A DNA stretch of 51,521 nt from Asanoa siamensis (lineage in GTDB: Bacteria; Actinomycetota; Actinomycetes; Mycobacteriales; Micromonosporaceae): contig NZ_BONE01000056.1 in assembly GCF_016862555.1 (NCBI RefSeq), positions 1 through 51,521 of the forward strand. The letters run 5' to 3'. The notes beneath the pieces are model-generated. The model was not told where the DNA came from and ran no database searches. It saw only the letters and a list, made by a program, of their open reading frames with translations. Position 1 is the stretch's first letter, and each line of letters opens with the position of its first letter. The position numbers and the translations under genes were made by a program. This document shows, in pieces, positions 21,123 to 30,295 of the stretch.

Positions 21123-23162
21123 TCAGCGCCGCGTCAGGTCCACGTTGAACGTGGGTTGCTGACCCAGCCGGCGGTACGCGGCGAGACCGTCCGACGTGCG
21201 CGTGACCCGCGAGTCCTTGCCGCTCTGGTCGGCGGGCGTGTCGAAATAGACCATCGCCTTCAGCCGCGGGAACATCGAGATCTGCCGCGCCACCGAGTCG
21301 TACAGCTCGGCCATGTGCCCGGGGTTCCGCGACGAATACCAGACTCCCCACTCGCCGAGCATGAACGGCTTGTTCGGGTGCCGCGCGGCCGCGTAGTTGT
21401 AGAAGCCCGGCCAGTCCGGCGCGCTGCTCGACGTGCGGTTCATCAGCTCCTCGAAGTCGCCGTACCCGTACTCGCCCCGCTCGCTGTGCGCGTAGACGTC
21501 CCAGCCCAGCCAGTCGACGACGTCGTCGCCGGGATACAGGTCCTCCCACCACGACTGCGTCAACCACGGGATGTACGCCATGTGCACCATCACCGAGACC
21601 AGGTTGGTGACGCCCTGCGCCCGCAACCGGTTGATCACGTACCGGAACATGTTGCGGTAGTCCGTCGCGGTGTAGCCGGAACCGCTCGACGCGCGGACGT
21701 CGTTCTCGGGCTCGTGGTGCACGGTGAAGAAGAACGGGTCCGTGAAGTTGTCGCGGATGTGCTCGGCCAGCCGGTCGAGATAGTTGTCGGTGTCCTCGTC
21801 ACCCCGGGCGATCCGCGCCCAACTCGCACCGGTCGGCTTCCAGTTGAGGAAGAGCAGGCGCGGTTTGGCCGGGTCGCGGGCGAGCCGCATCTCCATCGCG
21901 GTCGGGAAGATCTCGGTGCCCCGGTGATAGGCGTGATAGATCGCCTGCGTACGACCGGTGTCCGCCTCGAAGTCCAACAGCGCCTCATCGCGCGGCTGGT
22001 CCGTGTGCGCACCAGGGGCGACACCCCAGAGCACCCCACACGTGGGTACGAGTCGCGGCCCCAACGAGCATCGCGGGTCACCGCCGGGCGTCGTCGGACT
22101 GGTCGAAGGAGTAGGCGTCGGCGGCCCGGCGGTCGGGGTCGAGGTCGGGCCCGCGGTCGGCGTCGAAGTCGGGCCAGTGGTCGGGGTCGACGTCGGCCCC
22201 GCGGTCGGCCCGGCGGTCGGCGTGGAAGTCGGCCCGGCGGTGGGCGTGGAAGTCGGCCCAGCGGTCGGCGTGGGAGGCGCCGGCGTCGTCGGGTCCGTGG
22301 TCGGCGCCGGCGTCGTCGGCTCGTCCGTCGGGTCGTCGGTCGGATCCGGCACCCCGGGCAGATCCGGCAGGTCAGGAAGATCCGGCAGGTCCGGGAGATC
22401 GGGCACCCCCGGCAGGTCGGGCAGATCCGGAAGGTCAGGCACCCCCGGCAGCCCGGGCAGGTCCGGCGGCTCCGGCCGGTCCGGCGGCGGAGGCAGGCTC
22501 GGCCGCGGCCACGACGGCATCCCCGGCAGGTCACCCACGCCCGGCACCCCCGGCAGACCGGCACCGACCCACGGCGTCACCGCGTCCTGCCAGGACACCC
22601 GCAGCGTCGGCGCCGCGCCGGCCGCCCGTACCCCGTCGCCGTCGAAGAAGTCCGCGGCCGCACCGCCCGGCGCGGTCACCGCGAACGCGTACGTCCCCCG
22701 GCCCTTGATCGCCTTCGACACGTCGAACCGCACCGACCGGTCGGACGGCCCGGGCCGGGCGATCCCCAGCACCGACCCCAGCGGCGGCGCGTTGAACCGG
22801 TCCAGCCCGTCCTCGCGCCACGACGTGGCCGGCACCGCGCTGATCTCCAGCAGCCGCGGCAGGTCGCCGGCCCGCCGGGTCAGCGTGATCTCGGCCCGCG
22901 CCGGCGTCCGTTTCGCGCGCCCCGAGGCCAGGTCGAACTTCAGGTAGGTGACGGCGGCCCCACCGCCCAGCCCGCCCGCGACCAACTGCACGCGACTCCC
23001 GCGGGGGCTCTCCCCCGTCGTCGTCGCGTACCCGTCGGCGCTCGCGGCCAGCCGGATGTCGGGATTGGACCCGAGGGCGCCACCGACGACGCCCAGCAGG
23101 ACGGCGAAGCTGGTCAGGCCGGCCGCGACCGCGGCGCGCCGTCCTCGCAGTGGTCTGGCCAT
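21123..23162 (-). CDS. Secreted GH26-like glycoside hydrolase with long Pro-rich linker
   Basis: This 679-residue protein has an N-terminal signal segment (RGRRAAVAAGL then FAVLLGVVGG), a beta-sandwich domain of the DNRLRE/CBM96 type (~35-195), a low-complexity linker (~205-360) of Pro-Asp-Leu and Thr-Pro-Thr-Ala-Gly repeats, and a C-terminal catalytic domain like beta-mannanase family GH26. The likely acid/base is Glu484 in HHEPEND and the nucleophile Glu604 in GEWGVWY. It would cut a beta-linked polysaccharide outside the cell. The start at 23162 has GGAGGGA upstream. It is divergent from the Wzz-like gene, and a second GH26-like gene lies in the same cluster, so it may trim the cluster's own polymer. 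Confidence 0.85.
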   Translation of the reverse strand: MARPLRGRRAAVAAGLTSFAVLLGVVGGALGSNPDIRLAASADGYATTTGESPRGSRVQLVAGGLGGGAAVTYLKFDLASGRAKRTPARAEITLTRRAGDLPRLLEISAVPATSWREDGLDRFNAPPLGSVLGIARPGPSDRSVRFDVSKAIKGRGTYAFAVTAPGGAAADFFDGDGVRAAGAAPTLRVSWQDAVTPWVGAGLPGVPGVGDLPGMPSWPRPSLPPPPDRPEPPDLPGLPGVPDLPDLPDLPGVPDLPDLPDLPDLPDLPGVPDPTDDPTDEPTTPAPTTDPTTPAPPTPTAGPTSTPTAGPTSTPTAGPTAGPTSTPTTGPTSTPTAGPTSTPTAGPPTPTPSTSPTTPGGDPRCSLGPRLVPTCGVLWGVAPGAHTDQPRDEALLDFEADTGRTQAIYHAYHRGTEIFPTAMEMRLARDPAKPRLLFLNWKPTGASWARIARGDEDTDNYLDRLAEHIRDNFTDPFFFTVHHEPENDVRASSGSGYTATDYRNMFRYVINRLRAQGVTNLVSVMVHMAYIPWLTQSWWEDLYPGDDVVDWLGWDVYAHSERGEYGYGDFEELMNRTSSSAPDWPGFYNYAAARHPNKPFMLGEWGVWYSSRNPGHMAELYDSVARQISMFPRLKAMVYFDTPADQSGKDSRVTRTSDGLAAYRRLGQQPTFNVDLTRR
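22115..22480. repeat. In-frame codon repeats of the GH26 linker
   Basis: From ~22115 to 22290 a unit of about 24 bases encodes Thr-Ser-Thr-Pro-Thr-Ala-Gly-Pro. From ~22350 to 22475 shorter 9- and 12-base units encode Pro-Asp-Leu and Pro-Gly-Val. All copies keep the frame, so they are protein linker repeats, prone to slippage and length variation. Confidence 0.85.
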
Positions 23163-23180
23163 CAGGTTCCCTCCATCGTG

Positions 23181-23198
23181 ACGCCGGTCTACCGGCGT
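23181..23198. promoter_or_regulatory. Palindrome in the leader of the secreted GH26 gene
   Basis: ACGCCGGT-CT-ACCGGCGT is an eight-base-arm inverted repeat 18 bases upstream of the ATG at 23162, in the region shared with the divergent Wzz-like gene. It could be a repressor site or a hairpin affecting translation. Function inferred from symmetry only. Confidence 0.45.
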
Positions 23199-23265
23199 GG
23201 CTGATGGTGCACAAGACCGACTTTAACCAAAATCAGATACTTAGGAGCATTAGCCGTTTTTCTGG

Positions 23266-23294
23266 GTGACCGGCGCCTCCGCCGTTTGTACGAT
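23266..23294 (+). promoter_or_regulatory. Probable promoter of the exopolysaccharide operon
   Basis: GTGACC at 23266-23271 and TACGAT at 23289-23294 are separated by 17 bases, a good match to the housekeeping actinobacterial consensus. The first gene starts at 23348, leaving a leader of about 45 bases. Confidence 0.5.
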
Positions 23295-23347
23295 TCGTCC
23301 CCCCACGGGCGAGTTACGCGAAACCCACCCCGCCCGTTGAACCTCCC

Positions 23348-25225
23348 GTGGAAACCACCGGCCCCACCGCTCCCGACCTGTCCGACTACCTCGGCCTGCT
23401 CCGCAGGCAGTGGTGGCTGGTCGTGCTCGGATGCGGGCTCGGCATCGGCGGAGCCTTCGGCGCGACCCAGCTCATGCCGAAGACCTACGAGTCGGTCACC
23501 TCCGTCCTGGTGCAGCCGGCCGGCCAGGACACCAACGTCGCCGGCGGGCGCACCAAGGGCGACATCAACCTCGACACCGAGGCCCAGCTCGTCGCCTCGA
23601 CCCAGATCGCGGTCGGCGCGGCCGAGCTCCTGCGCTCCGGCGAGGCGCCCGACGTGCTGGCCAAGGGGGTCTCGGTCACGGTGCCGGCGAACACCGCCGT
23701 CCTGGAGATCACCTACAAGGCCGCGGACCCGAGCCGCGCCCAGACCAACTCGCACGCGTTCGCCGAGGCGTACCTGCGCAACCGCGAGGCCAGCGCGCAG
23801 GCCGGCATCGACGCCCAGATCGCGGCGCTGACCAGCAAGGTCAAGCAGCTCAACACGAACCTGGCGCAGATCAACTCCAAGCTGGCCGCGCTCTCCGAGA
23901 CCAGCGCGTCGCGGCCGAGCCTGGAGAGCCAGCGCAGCACCAACCAGAGCCAGCTCAACTCGCTGAGCGGGAAGCTCAACGACCTGACCACCGAGACGGT
24001 CAGCGCCGGCAAGATCATCAGTGACGCGCAGCTGCCGACGACCCCGACCAAGCCCAACAAGAAGCTCAACCTGGCCACGGGCGCGATGCTCGGGCTGCTG
24101 CTGGGCCTGTCGGTCGCGGTGATCCGGGAACGGCTCGACCGCCGGGTACGGGCGGCCGGTGACGTGGAGCGGGTCGCCCGGGTGCCGGTGCTGGCCGAGC
24201 TGAGCATCGCCTCGGGGCCGCAGCTCGACGAGATCTTCCAGCCCTACGCCTCCGGGGGCCGGACCTTCAACCGCCTGCGCAACGAGGTGCTGGCCAGCCT
24301 GCGCCCGGAGGACCGGGTCGTGGTCGTCGCCGGCGCCAGCCGGGGCGTCGCGTCCACGCTGGTCGCCGCGAACCTGGCGGCCGCGATGGCCCGCAGCGGC
24401 AGCGAGGTCGTGCTGGTCGGCGCCCACCTGCCGGACAGCCTGGTGGACGCCGCGCCGCTGGCCCGGATGTTCGGGGTGGGCGCCACGCCCGGCCTGGGCG
24501 ACGTGCTGACCGGCAAGGTCCCGCTGCGGTCCGCGGTGCAGCGGGCGCCCCGCGTCCCGTCGCTGCGGGTGATCACCACGGGCGGCACCGGCAGCGCCGG
24601 CGGGCTGCTCCAGTCGCAGGCCCTGCGCCAGGCGCTCCACCAGCTCCGCCGGCGCGACTGGTACGTCGTGATCGACGCGCCGTCCACGGCCACCAGCGCC
24701 GACGCCCAGAGCCTGGCCCGGCTCGCCGACGCCGCGATCCTCACCGTCGAGTTGCGGCGCACCCGCCGCCCGGAGGTGGTCGACGCGGTCGCCCAGCTCA
24801 CCCGGGTCGGCACCCCGCTGCTGGGCAGCGTGGTGATCCCCCGGCTGGCGAGCGGCATCGAGAACGGGCACGGCGACGACGAGGCCGACTTCAACCAGGA
24901 CGACGACGCGCCGGACTTCGACGACCTGCGCGACCTCGACGACTCCGGCGACCTGGCCCGCGAGCTGCCGCGAGCCCGCCCGGGCACGGCGTCGGTGCCC
25001 GCGTCAGCACCGCCGAAGGCCCGCTCCGAGGACGACTCCGGCGACCTGAGCATCGCGGGCATCAACCTGGCCGGCAGCCGGCCGATCACCCGCAACCGGC
25101 CCGCCGCCGCCCGGCCCCGCCAGCACGACCCCGACCCCGACACCGCGGTGCTGCGCCGGCTCGACAACGACACGCTCCGCGACATGGACCGCACCGGCAA
25201 CAATGGTCAGCACTCAGCTTCGTGA
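23348..25225 (+). CDS. Wzz/BY-kinase-like polysaccharide co-polymerase, P-loop degenerate
   Basis: This 625-residue protein has the chain-length-determinant layout: a helix at ~20-42, an extracytoplasmic domain with a helical stretch (KVKQLNTNLAQINSKLAAL), a second helix at ~240-257, then a cytoplasmic Rossmann-like domain. The region equivalent to the BY-kinase Walker A reads GASRGVAST (329-337): the catalytic lysine is missing. VVIDAPST resembles Walker A'/B, and the C-terminus has no tyrosine cluster. It should set polymer length or act as scaffold without kinase activity. GTG start; the polymerase gene overlaps its end by 23 bases. Confidence 0.85.
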   Translation: METTGPTAPDLSDYLGLLRRQWWLVVLGCGLGIGGAFGATQLMPKTYESVTSVLVQPAGQDTNVAGGRTKGDINLDTEAQLVASTQIAVGAAELLRSGEAPDVLAKGVSVTVPANTAVLEITYKAADPSRAQTNSHAFAEAYLRNREASAQAGIDAQIAALTSKVKQLNTNLAQINSKLAALSETSASRPSLESQRSTNQSQLNSLSGKLNDLTTETVSAGKIISDAQLPTTPTKPNKKLNLATGAMLGLLLGLSVAVIRERLDRRVRAAGDVERVARVPVLAELSIASGPQLDEIFQPYASGGRTFNRLRNEVLASLRPEDRVVVVAGASRGVASTLVAANLAAAMARSGSEVVLVGAHLPDSLVDAAPLARMFGVGATPGLGDVLTGKVPLRSAVQRAPRVPSLRVITTGGTGSAGGLLQSQALRQALHQLRRRDWYVVIDAPSTATSADAQSLARLADAAILTVELRRTRRPEVVDAVAQLTRVGTPLLGSVVIPRLASGIENGHGDDEADFNQDDDAPDFDDLRDLDDSGDLARELPRARPGTASVPASAPPKARSEDDSGDLSIAGINLAGSRPITRNRPAAARPRQHDPDPDTAVLRRLDNDTLRDMDRTGNNGQHSAS

Positions 25226-26585
25226 CCGCGGTCGCCGCGCCCGCGCGTGGCGACCGCTCACCTCGGAGGTCTGGCTGCCCGCCTGGCCGCTGACCGGGGT
25301 GCTGCTGCTCTATCCACTCTGGTGGGCGCTCGGCCTCGGCGTGCTGATCTTCCCGCTGGCCGCCGTGCCGATGGCCTGGTTCCTGGTCAAGGCGCAGGCG
25401 GCGGGCCGCAGCATCCGGCTCCCACCCGGGTTCGCGTACTGGGTGGTGTTCCTGGCCGTTCTGGTCATCGGTGTCGCAGTGCTCGGCACGGACCCGACCG
25501 GCACCGTGCCCGAGCGCGGGATCGAGCGGATCCCGGGCGCGGTGTTCCGGCTGGGTGAGTACGGCGCCCTGACCGTGCTGCTGCTCTACGCGGGCAACCT
25601 CAACGAGCGCGAGCTGCCGATCCGCAAGCTGGTCCAGCAGCTCGGCTGGCTGTTCGTGGTCACCGTGGCCGGCGGCCTGCTCGGCGTCTACGCCGGCACG
25701 TTCGAGTTCACCTCGCCGATCGAGCTGCTGCTGCCGGAGCACATCCGGGGCAAGGGCTTCATCCGGAGCCTGGTCCATCCGTACGCGGCCCAGATCCACG
25801 ACATCATCGGCGACCACCGACCGCGCCCGGCGGCGCCGTGGGGCTACACCAACACCTGGGGCAACAACTTCTGCCTCCTGATGGTCTGGTTCTGCGCGGC
25901 GGTGTTCGGCGCCGCGACCCGGCGGCGGGTCAAGATCCTCGCGATCGCCTGCCTCGCGGTCTCGGTGATCCCCGTGGTGATCTCGCTGAACCGGGGCCTG
26001 TGGATCGGCCTCGGCGTCGCCGCCCTGTACGCGGCCGTCCGGCTCGCCCTCGCCGGCCGGGTCTGGGTCATCGGCGTGCTGGTCGCCGCGGTCGCCGCCC
26101 TCGGCGCGGCGCTGGCGGTCACCCCGCTCGGCGACGTGGTCGACGCCCGGCTCGACAACGGCAAGTCCAACGGCGTCCGCTCGTACCTGGTCGAACGGGC
26201 GCTGACCGGCGCCACCGAGTCCCCGCTGATCGGCTTCGGCTCCACCCGGACCACGATCGGCGGCCGCAACTCGATCGCGGTCGGCGAGAGCCACGACTGC
26301 GAGCGGTGCGGCAACTTCACCATCGGCGGCAACGGCCAGCTCTGGCAGCTGATCTTCGCGCACGGCCTGATCGGCACGCTGGGCTACCTGGGGTTCTTCG
26401 GCTACGGGATCTGGCGGTTCCGGCGCGACCGCAGCCCGGTCGGCATCGCCGGCAGCTGCGCGCTGGTCGGCTCGTTCGCCGCGATGCTCTGGTACAACAC
26501 GCTGGTCACCCCGCTGGCGTTCATGTTCCTCGCGTACGCGCTGCTCTGGCGCAACGCCCGCACCGACCCCGGAGTGACCCCTTGA
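25203..26585 (+). CDS. O-antigen ligase/Wzy-like polysaccharide polymerase
   Basis: This 460-residue membrane protein has about ten hydrophobic helices and a large loop between middle helices (~165-215, including HPYAAQIHDIIGDHRP). The sequences WGNNFCLLMVWF, SLNRGLWIGLG and GFGSTRT agree with the Wzy_C/O-antigen ligase family, where an arginine after the SxNR motif is functional. It would join repeat units on the outer face of the membrane. The start lies in the 3' end of the Wzz-like gene; the stop overlaps the next start. Confidence 0.85.
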   Translation: MVSTQLRDRGRRARAWRPLTSEVWLPAWPLTGVLLLYPLWWALGLGVLIFPLAAVPMAWFLVKAQAAGRSIRLPPGFAYWVVFLAVLVIGVAVLGTDPTGTVPERGIERIPGAVFRLGEYGALTVLLLYAGNLNERELPIRKLVQQLGWLFVVTVAGGLLGVYAGTFEFTSPIELLLPEHIRGKGFIRSLVHPYAAQIHDIIGDHRPRPAAPWGYTNTWGNNFCLLMVWFCAAVFGAATRRRVKILAIACLAVSVIPVVISLNRGLWIGLGVAALYAAVRLALAGRVWVIGVLVAAVAALGAALAVTPLGDVVDARLDNGKSNGVRSYLVERALTGATESPLIGFGSTRTTIGGRNSIAVGESHDCERCGNFTIGGNGQLWQLIFAHGLIGTLGYLGFFGYGIWRFRRDRSPVGIAGSCALVGSFAAMLWYNTLVTPLAFMFLAYALLWRNARTDPGVTP

Positions 26586-27841
26586 GCCCTGTCGCCACGG
26601 CGCCGGCACACCTGCGAGCACAGGACGCCAAACTGCGCGCGGAGTACCTGCGTGAAGTGCTCGACCTGCTCTATCCCGCACCGTGCTTCACCGACGGCGC
26701 GCCCGGCGACGACACCGACGGCCGGGTGGCCGGCACCCCGGTGGTCGACTACCTGGTCGTGCCGGACGCACGCCGTCCCCGGCTGCTGGTGCCGGCCCGG
26801 TCCCGGCGGATCGCCGCCGCCGCGGTCCGGCGCTACGCCGAGCCGCAGGGCCGGATCGCCAAGCTCAAGCGGGACGCCGTGGTCACCGCGCTGCGCAGCG
26901 GCGCGAGCGGCCTGCTGCTGCGGGACCGGGTCCGGGTCTACGGGCCGGCCGCCGAGACCATCGACGGCTACCTGCACCGGGTGCTCGGCGCCGACGTCGC
27001 CCTCAGCATCCACATCGGACCCGCGCGGGCCAACCGCAAGCCGGTGCTGCAGCTCATCTCCCGGGACGGGCGCACGGTCGGCTTCGGCAAGCTGGGCACC
27101 GGGCCGCTGACCCGCCGGCTGGTGCGGGCCGAGACGGCCGCCTTGAACGCGCTCGCGCACGCCGTGGTCGACGACGTCACGATCCCGAGCGTGCTGCACA
27201 GTGGACAGTGGCGCGGGCACCAGGTGCTGGTGCAGAGCGCCCTGCCGGTCTGGCAGCCGCGGGCGCCGCTCTCGGCCGACCGGCTGGCCGCCGCCATGCG
27301 CGCGGTCGCGCTCTGCTGCGGCACCTCGAAGGGCTGGCTGTCGACCAGCCCGTACTGGTCGGACATGCGGGAGCGGCTGGCCGGGGTGGCGGACCGGCCG
27401 GACGGCGCGGCGCTGGGCGAGGCCGCCCGCGCCCTGGCCGCCCGGGCCGGCGACACCGACCTGCGGTACGGCGCCTGGCACGGCGACTGGTCGCCGTGGA
27501 ACATGGCCCCGCTGTCGAGTTCCTTGCTGGTCTGGGACTGGGAGCGGTTCACGCTGGGCGTGCCCCTCGGCTTCGACGCGCTGCACTACGAGTTGCAGCG
27601 CCGGATCCAGACCGACCCCGACGCGGCGGCCGCCGTCGAGCGGATGGTCACCCGGGCGCCGCTGCTGCTCGCGCCGTTCGACGTGCCGCGCGAGGCGGCC
27701 GAGTTGACCGCGCTGCTCTACCTGATCGACCTGGCCGCCCGCTATCTCGCCGACCGGCAGGCCGAGGCCGGCGCCCGCCTCGGCGTGCTCGGGACCTGGC
27801 TGCTGCCCGTACTCGTCCGCCGTGTGGAGGCGTTCCGGTGA
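26582..27841 (+). CDS. APH-fold phosphotransferase in the polysaccharide cluster
   Basis: This 419-residue protein has a C-terminal aminoglycoside-phosphotransferase/choline-kinase-like catalytic core: the Brenner-type motif HGDWSPWNM followed by VWDWERF, corresponding to the catalytic Asp/Asn and the metal-binding Asp. The N-terminal ~200 residues are less typical. Given its neighbours, the likely substrate is a sugar, lipid-linked intermediate or glycan rather than an antibiotic, but this is inference. The TTG at 26582 overlaps the preceding TGA (TTGA) and has GGAG seven bases upstream, which decides the start. Confidence 0.82.
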   Translation: MSPVATAPAHLRAQDAKLRAEYLREVLDLLYPAPCFTDGAPGDDTDGRVAGTPVVDYLVVPDARRPRLLVPARSRRIAAAAVRRYAEPQGRIAKLKRDAVVTALRSGASGLLLRDRVRVYGPAAETIDGYLHRVLGADVALSIHIGPARANRKPVLQLISRDGRTVGFGKLGTGPLTRRLVRAETAALNALAHAVVDDVTIPSVLHSGQWRGHQVLVQSALPVWQPRAPLSADRLAAAMRAVALCCGTSKGWLSTSPYWSDMRERLAGVADRPDGAALGEAARALAARAGDTDLRYGAWHGDWSPWNMAPLSSSLLVWDWERFTLGVPLGFDALHYELQRRIQTDPDAAAAVERMVTRAPLLLAPFDVPREAAELTALLYLIDLAARYLADRQAEAGARLGVLGTWLLPVLVRRVEAFR

Positions 27842-28710
27842 AGTCCTCGCATGTTCCGGCCCCCGTCAAGCGGGTCGTCCACTTCGGATCCCGGTCGTAC
27901 GGCCGGATCACCGCGCCCGCCCGGATGCTGCCGTCGTTCCTGATCTGCGGTGGGCAGCGGTGCGGCACGACGTCGCTCTACCGGGCCCTGGCCGCACACC
28001 CCGTGGTGCTCAAAGCCGTGCTGCACAAGGGCGTGCATTATTTCGACACGTCCTATCAGCACGGGTTCGCCTGGTACCGCGGGCATTTCCCGCTCCAGCG
28101 CACCGCCGCCAAGGTCGAGGAACGCTGGGGTGTGCCGGCGCAGACCTTCGAGTCGAGCCCGTACTACATGTACCACCCGCACGCGGCGGCCCGGATCGCC
28201 CGTGACCTGCCCGGCGTCAAGCTCGTCACGCTCGTCCGTGACCCGGTCGAGCGGGCCTACTCGCAGCACGCCCACGAGCTCGCCCGCGGCTTCGAGTCGG
28301 AGCCGTCGTTCGCCCGCGCGCTGGCGCTCGAGCCGGGCCGGCTGCACGGCCAGGAGGAGCGCCTCGCCGACGACCCGACCTACTACAGCTTCGCCCATCA
28401 GCACCACGCCTACCGGGCCCGCGGCGAGTACGCCACCTACCTGGACGCGATGGCCGGCCGGGTCGGCCGCGACCAGATCCTGGTGGTGGAGAGCGAGCGG
28501 TTCTTCAGCACGCCGGAAGAGGTCTACGACGAGGTGCTGGCCTTCCTCGGCCTGCCGAACCTGGGCTACCCGCCGTTCGAGCGGCACAACGCCCGGCCGC
28601 GCGAGTCCGCGATGGACGAACGTACCCGGCGCGACCTGACCAGCCATTTCGCGGCGCACGACGACCGCCTGACCGAGTGGCTGGGCCACCCGCCGGTCTG
28701 GCGCCGATGA
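27838..28710 (+). CDS. Sulfotransferase (PAPS-dependent), first copy
   Basis: This 290-residue protein transfers sulfate from PAPS to a hydroxyl or amine. The 5'-phosphosulfate loop is GGQRCGTTSLYRAL (near residue 38) and the 3'-phosphate motif is VRDPVERAYSQH (~132), as in heparan-type sulfotransferases. It has no signal peptide, so it acts in the cytoplasm, before export of the repeat unit. GTG at 27838 overlaps the upstream TGA by four bases, and the flippase gene overlaps its end in the same way. Confidence 0.92.
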   Translation: MKSSHVPAPVKRVVHFGSRSYGRITAPARMLPSFLICGGQRCGTTSLYRALAAHPVVLKAVLHKGVHYFDTSYQHGFAWYRGHFPLQRTAAKVEERWGVPAQTFESSPYYMYHPHAAARIARDLPGVKLVTLVRDPVERAYSQHAHELARGFESEPSFARALALEPGRLHGQEERLADDPTYYSFAHQHHAYRARGEYATYLDAMAGRVGRDQILVVESERFFSTPEEVYDEVLAFLGLPNLGYPPFERHNARPRESAMDERTRRDLTSHFAAHDDRLTEWLGHPPVWRR

Positions 28711-30275
28711 CGGCGCCCCCCGCGAGTCTCGCGCCCGCCGACAGCGCAGCGACGAAGAAGGCGATCGGCGGGGTCGCGCGGGGTGGGGTCGCCGGCATCC
28801 TCGGTGCCGGGGTGGCCGGGCTCGCCGGGCTCGCGGTCACCTGGCTCGTCGCGCACCGGCTCGGTCCCGAGCACGCGGGCGCCTTCTTCGCCGCGACGGC
28901 GGCGTTCGTGCTCACCTCGACGCTGGCGAAGCTGGGCACCCAGACCGGGCTGGTCTACTGGCCGGCCCGGCTGCGCGCCCAGGGGCACGGCTTCCTGCTC
29001 GGCGCCTGCCTGCGCAGCGCGTTCGCGCCGGTGGTCTGCGCGGCCGTCGCCGTCGGGATCGCGCTGTACGTGTCCGCGCCGGAGCTGGCCAGCCTGACGG
29101 CCGGTGACGCGCCGCCGGCGATCCACGCCGAACTGGTGCGGCAACTCCGGCTGCTGGCCGCGTTCGTACCGCTGGCGGTGCTCTCCGACACCCTGCTCGC
29201 GGCCACCCGCGGCTACCGGCTGATCCGGCCGACCGTGCTGCTCGACAAGCTGGTCCGGCCCGGGCTGCAGACGGTCGGCGTCGCCGCGGTCGCGGTCAGC
29301 GGCGTCGCCGGGCCGAGCCTGTTCGCGCTCGCCTGGGCCCTGCCGTACGTGCCGACCGCCCTGCTCGCCGGGTACGCCCTGCACCGCGCACACACCCGCA
29401 CCATGGCCGACATCGTGCCGACCCGGGTGAAGCGCTCGCACCGGGCCAGCATGCGCCGGGCGTTCTGGCGGTTCACCGGGCCGCGCTCGATCGCCTCCGT
29501 CGCCCAACTCGCGCTGCAGCGCGTCGACGTGCTGCTGGTCGCGGCGCTGGCCGGCCTCGGCGCCGCCGGGCTCTACGCGGTCGCGGGCCGGTTCGTGGTG
29601 CTCGGCCAGTTCGCCAACCAGGGCATCACCCAGGCGGTGCAGCCCCGGCTGGCCGAGGCCCTGGCGGTCAAGGACCGGCTCGCCGCCAACACCCTCTACC
29701 AGACCGCGACCGGCTGGCTGATCCTGCTGACCTGGCCGCTCTACCTGCTGGTGATGACGTACGCGCCGGCGTACCTCGGCATCTTCGGTCCTGCCTTCCG
29801 CGACGGTGCCTCGATCGTCGTCGTGCTCGCGGCGGCGATGCTGGTCGCGACCGGCTGCGGGATGGTCGACACCGTGCTGTCCATGGCCGGGCGGACCACC
29901 TGGAACCTCGGGAACGTGCTGGTCGCGCTCGGCCTGACGATCGCGCTCGACCTCGCGCTGATCCCCCGGATGGGCGCGCTCGGCGCCGCCATCGGGCTGG
30001 CCGCCGCGGTGGTGGCCAACAACGTGCTGCCGCTCGCCCAGGTCGGGTTCGGTCTCAAGCTGCACCCCTTCGGCGCCGGCTGGCTGTCGGCCGCGGCGGT
30101 CACGGTCGTCAGCTTCGGCGTCGCGCCGCGGGCGGTCGGCTACGTCCTCGGCGGCGGGCCGGGAGCCACGATGACCGCCCTCGGTGTCGCGGGCGCCACG
30201 TATCTGGCCGGCGTCCGCCTCCTGCGGCGCCCACTCGCGTTGGACGCCTTGAAAGCCCTGCGCCGCAAGCGCTGA
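28707..30275 (+). CDS. Wzx/MurJ-like polysaccharide flippase
   Basis: This 522-residue protein has about 12-14 hydrophobic helices and the layout of the polysaccharide exporter (MATE/MOP) superfamily: a first helix with repeated Gly-Ala-Gly, LVAHRLGPEHAGAFFAATA, and a C-terminal half beginning near AGLGAAGLYAVAGRF. It is expected to flip lipid-linked repeat units. The ATG at 28707 overlaps the sulfotransferase TGA (ATGA). Confidence 0.88.
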   Translation: MTAPPASLAPADSAATKKAIGGVARGGVAGILGAGVAGLAGLAVTWLVAHRLGPEHAGAFFAATAAFVLTSTLAKLGTQTGLVYWPARLRAQGHGFLLGACLRSAFAPVVCAAVAVGIALYVSAPELASLTAGDAPPAIHAELVRQLRLLAAFVPLAVLSDTLLAATRGYRLIRPTVLLDKLVRPGLQTVGVAAVAVSGVAGPSLFALAWALPYVPTALLAGYALHRAHTRTMADIVPTRVKRSHRASMRRAFWRFTGPRSIASVAQLALQRVDVLLVAALAGLGAAGLYAVAGRFVVLGQFANQGITQAVQPRLAEALAVKDRLAANTLYQTATGWLILLTWPLYLLVMTYAPAYLGIFGPAFRDGASIVVVLAAAMLVATGCGMVDTVLSMAGRTTWNLGNVLVALGLTIALDLALIPRMGALGAAIGLAAAVVANNVLPLAQVGFGLKLHPFGAGWLSAAAVTVVSFGVAPRAVGYVLGGGPGATMTALGVAGATYLAGVRLLRRPLALDALKALRRKR

Positions 30276-30295
30276 ATGCCGACCGAAGGAGAAAC

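Noticed and set aside
22115-22480. Regular repeats that could be taken for a CRISPR array
   Set aside because: Units are short, imperfect, spacerless and keep a protein reading frame; they encode a Pro-rich linker, and no cas gene is present.
26582-27841. Aminoglycoside resistance kinase
   Set aside because: Only the general APH fold is seen, and overlaps on both sides tie it to polysaccharide genes.
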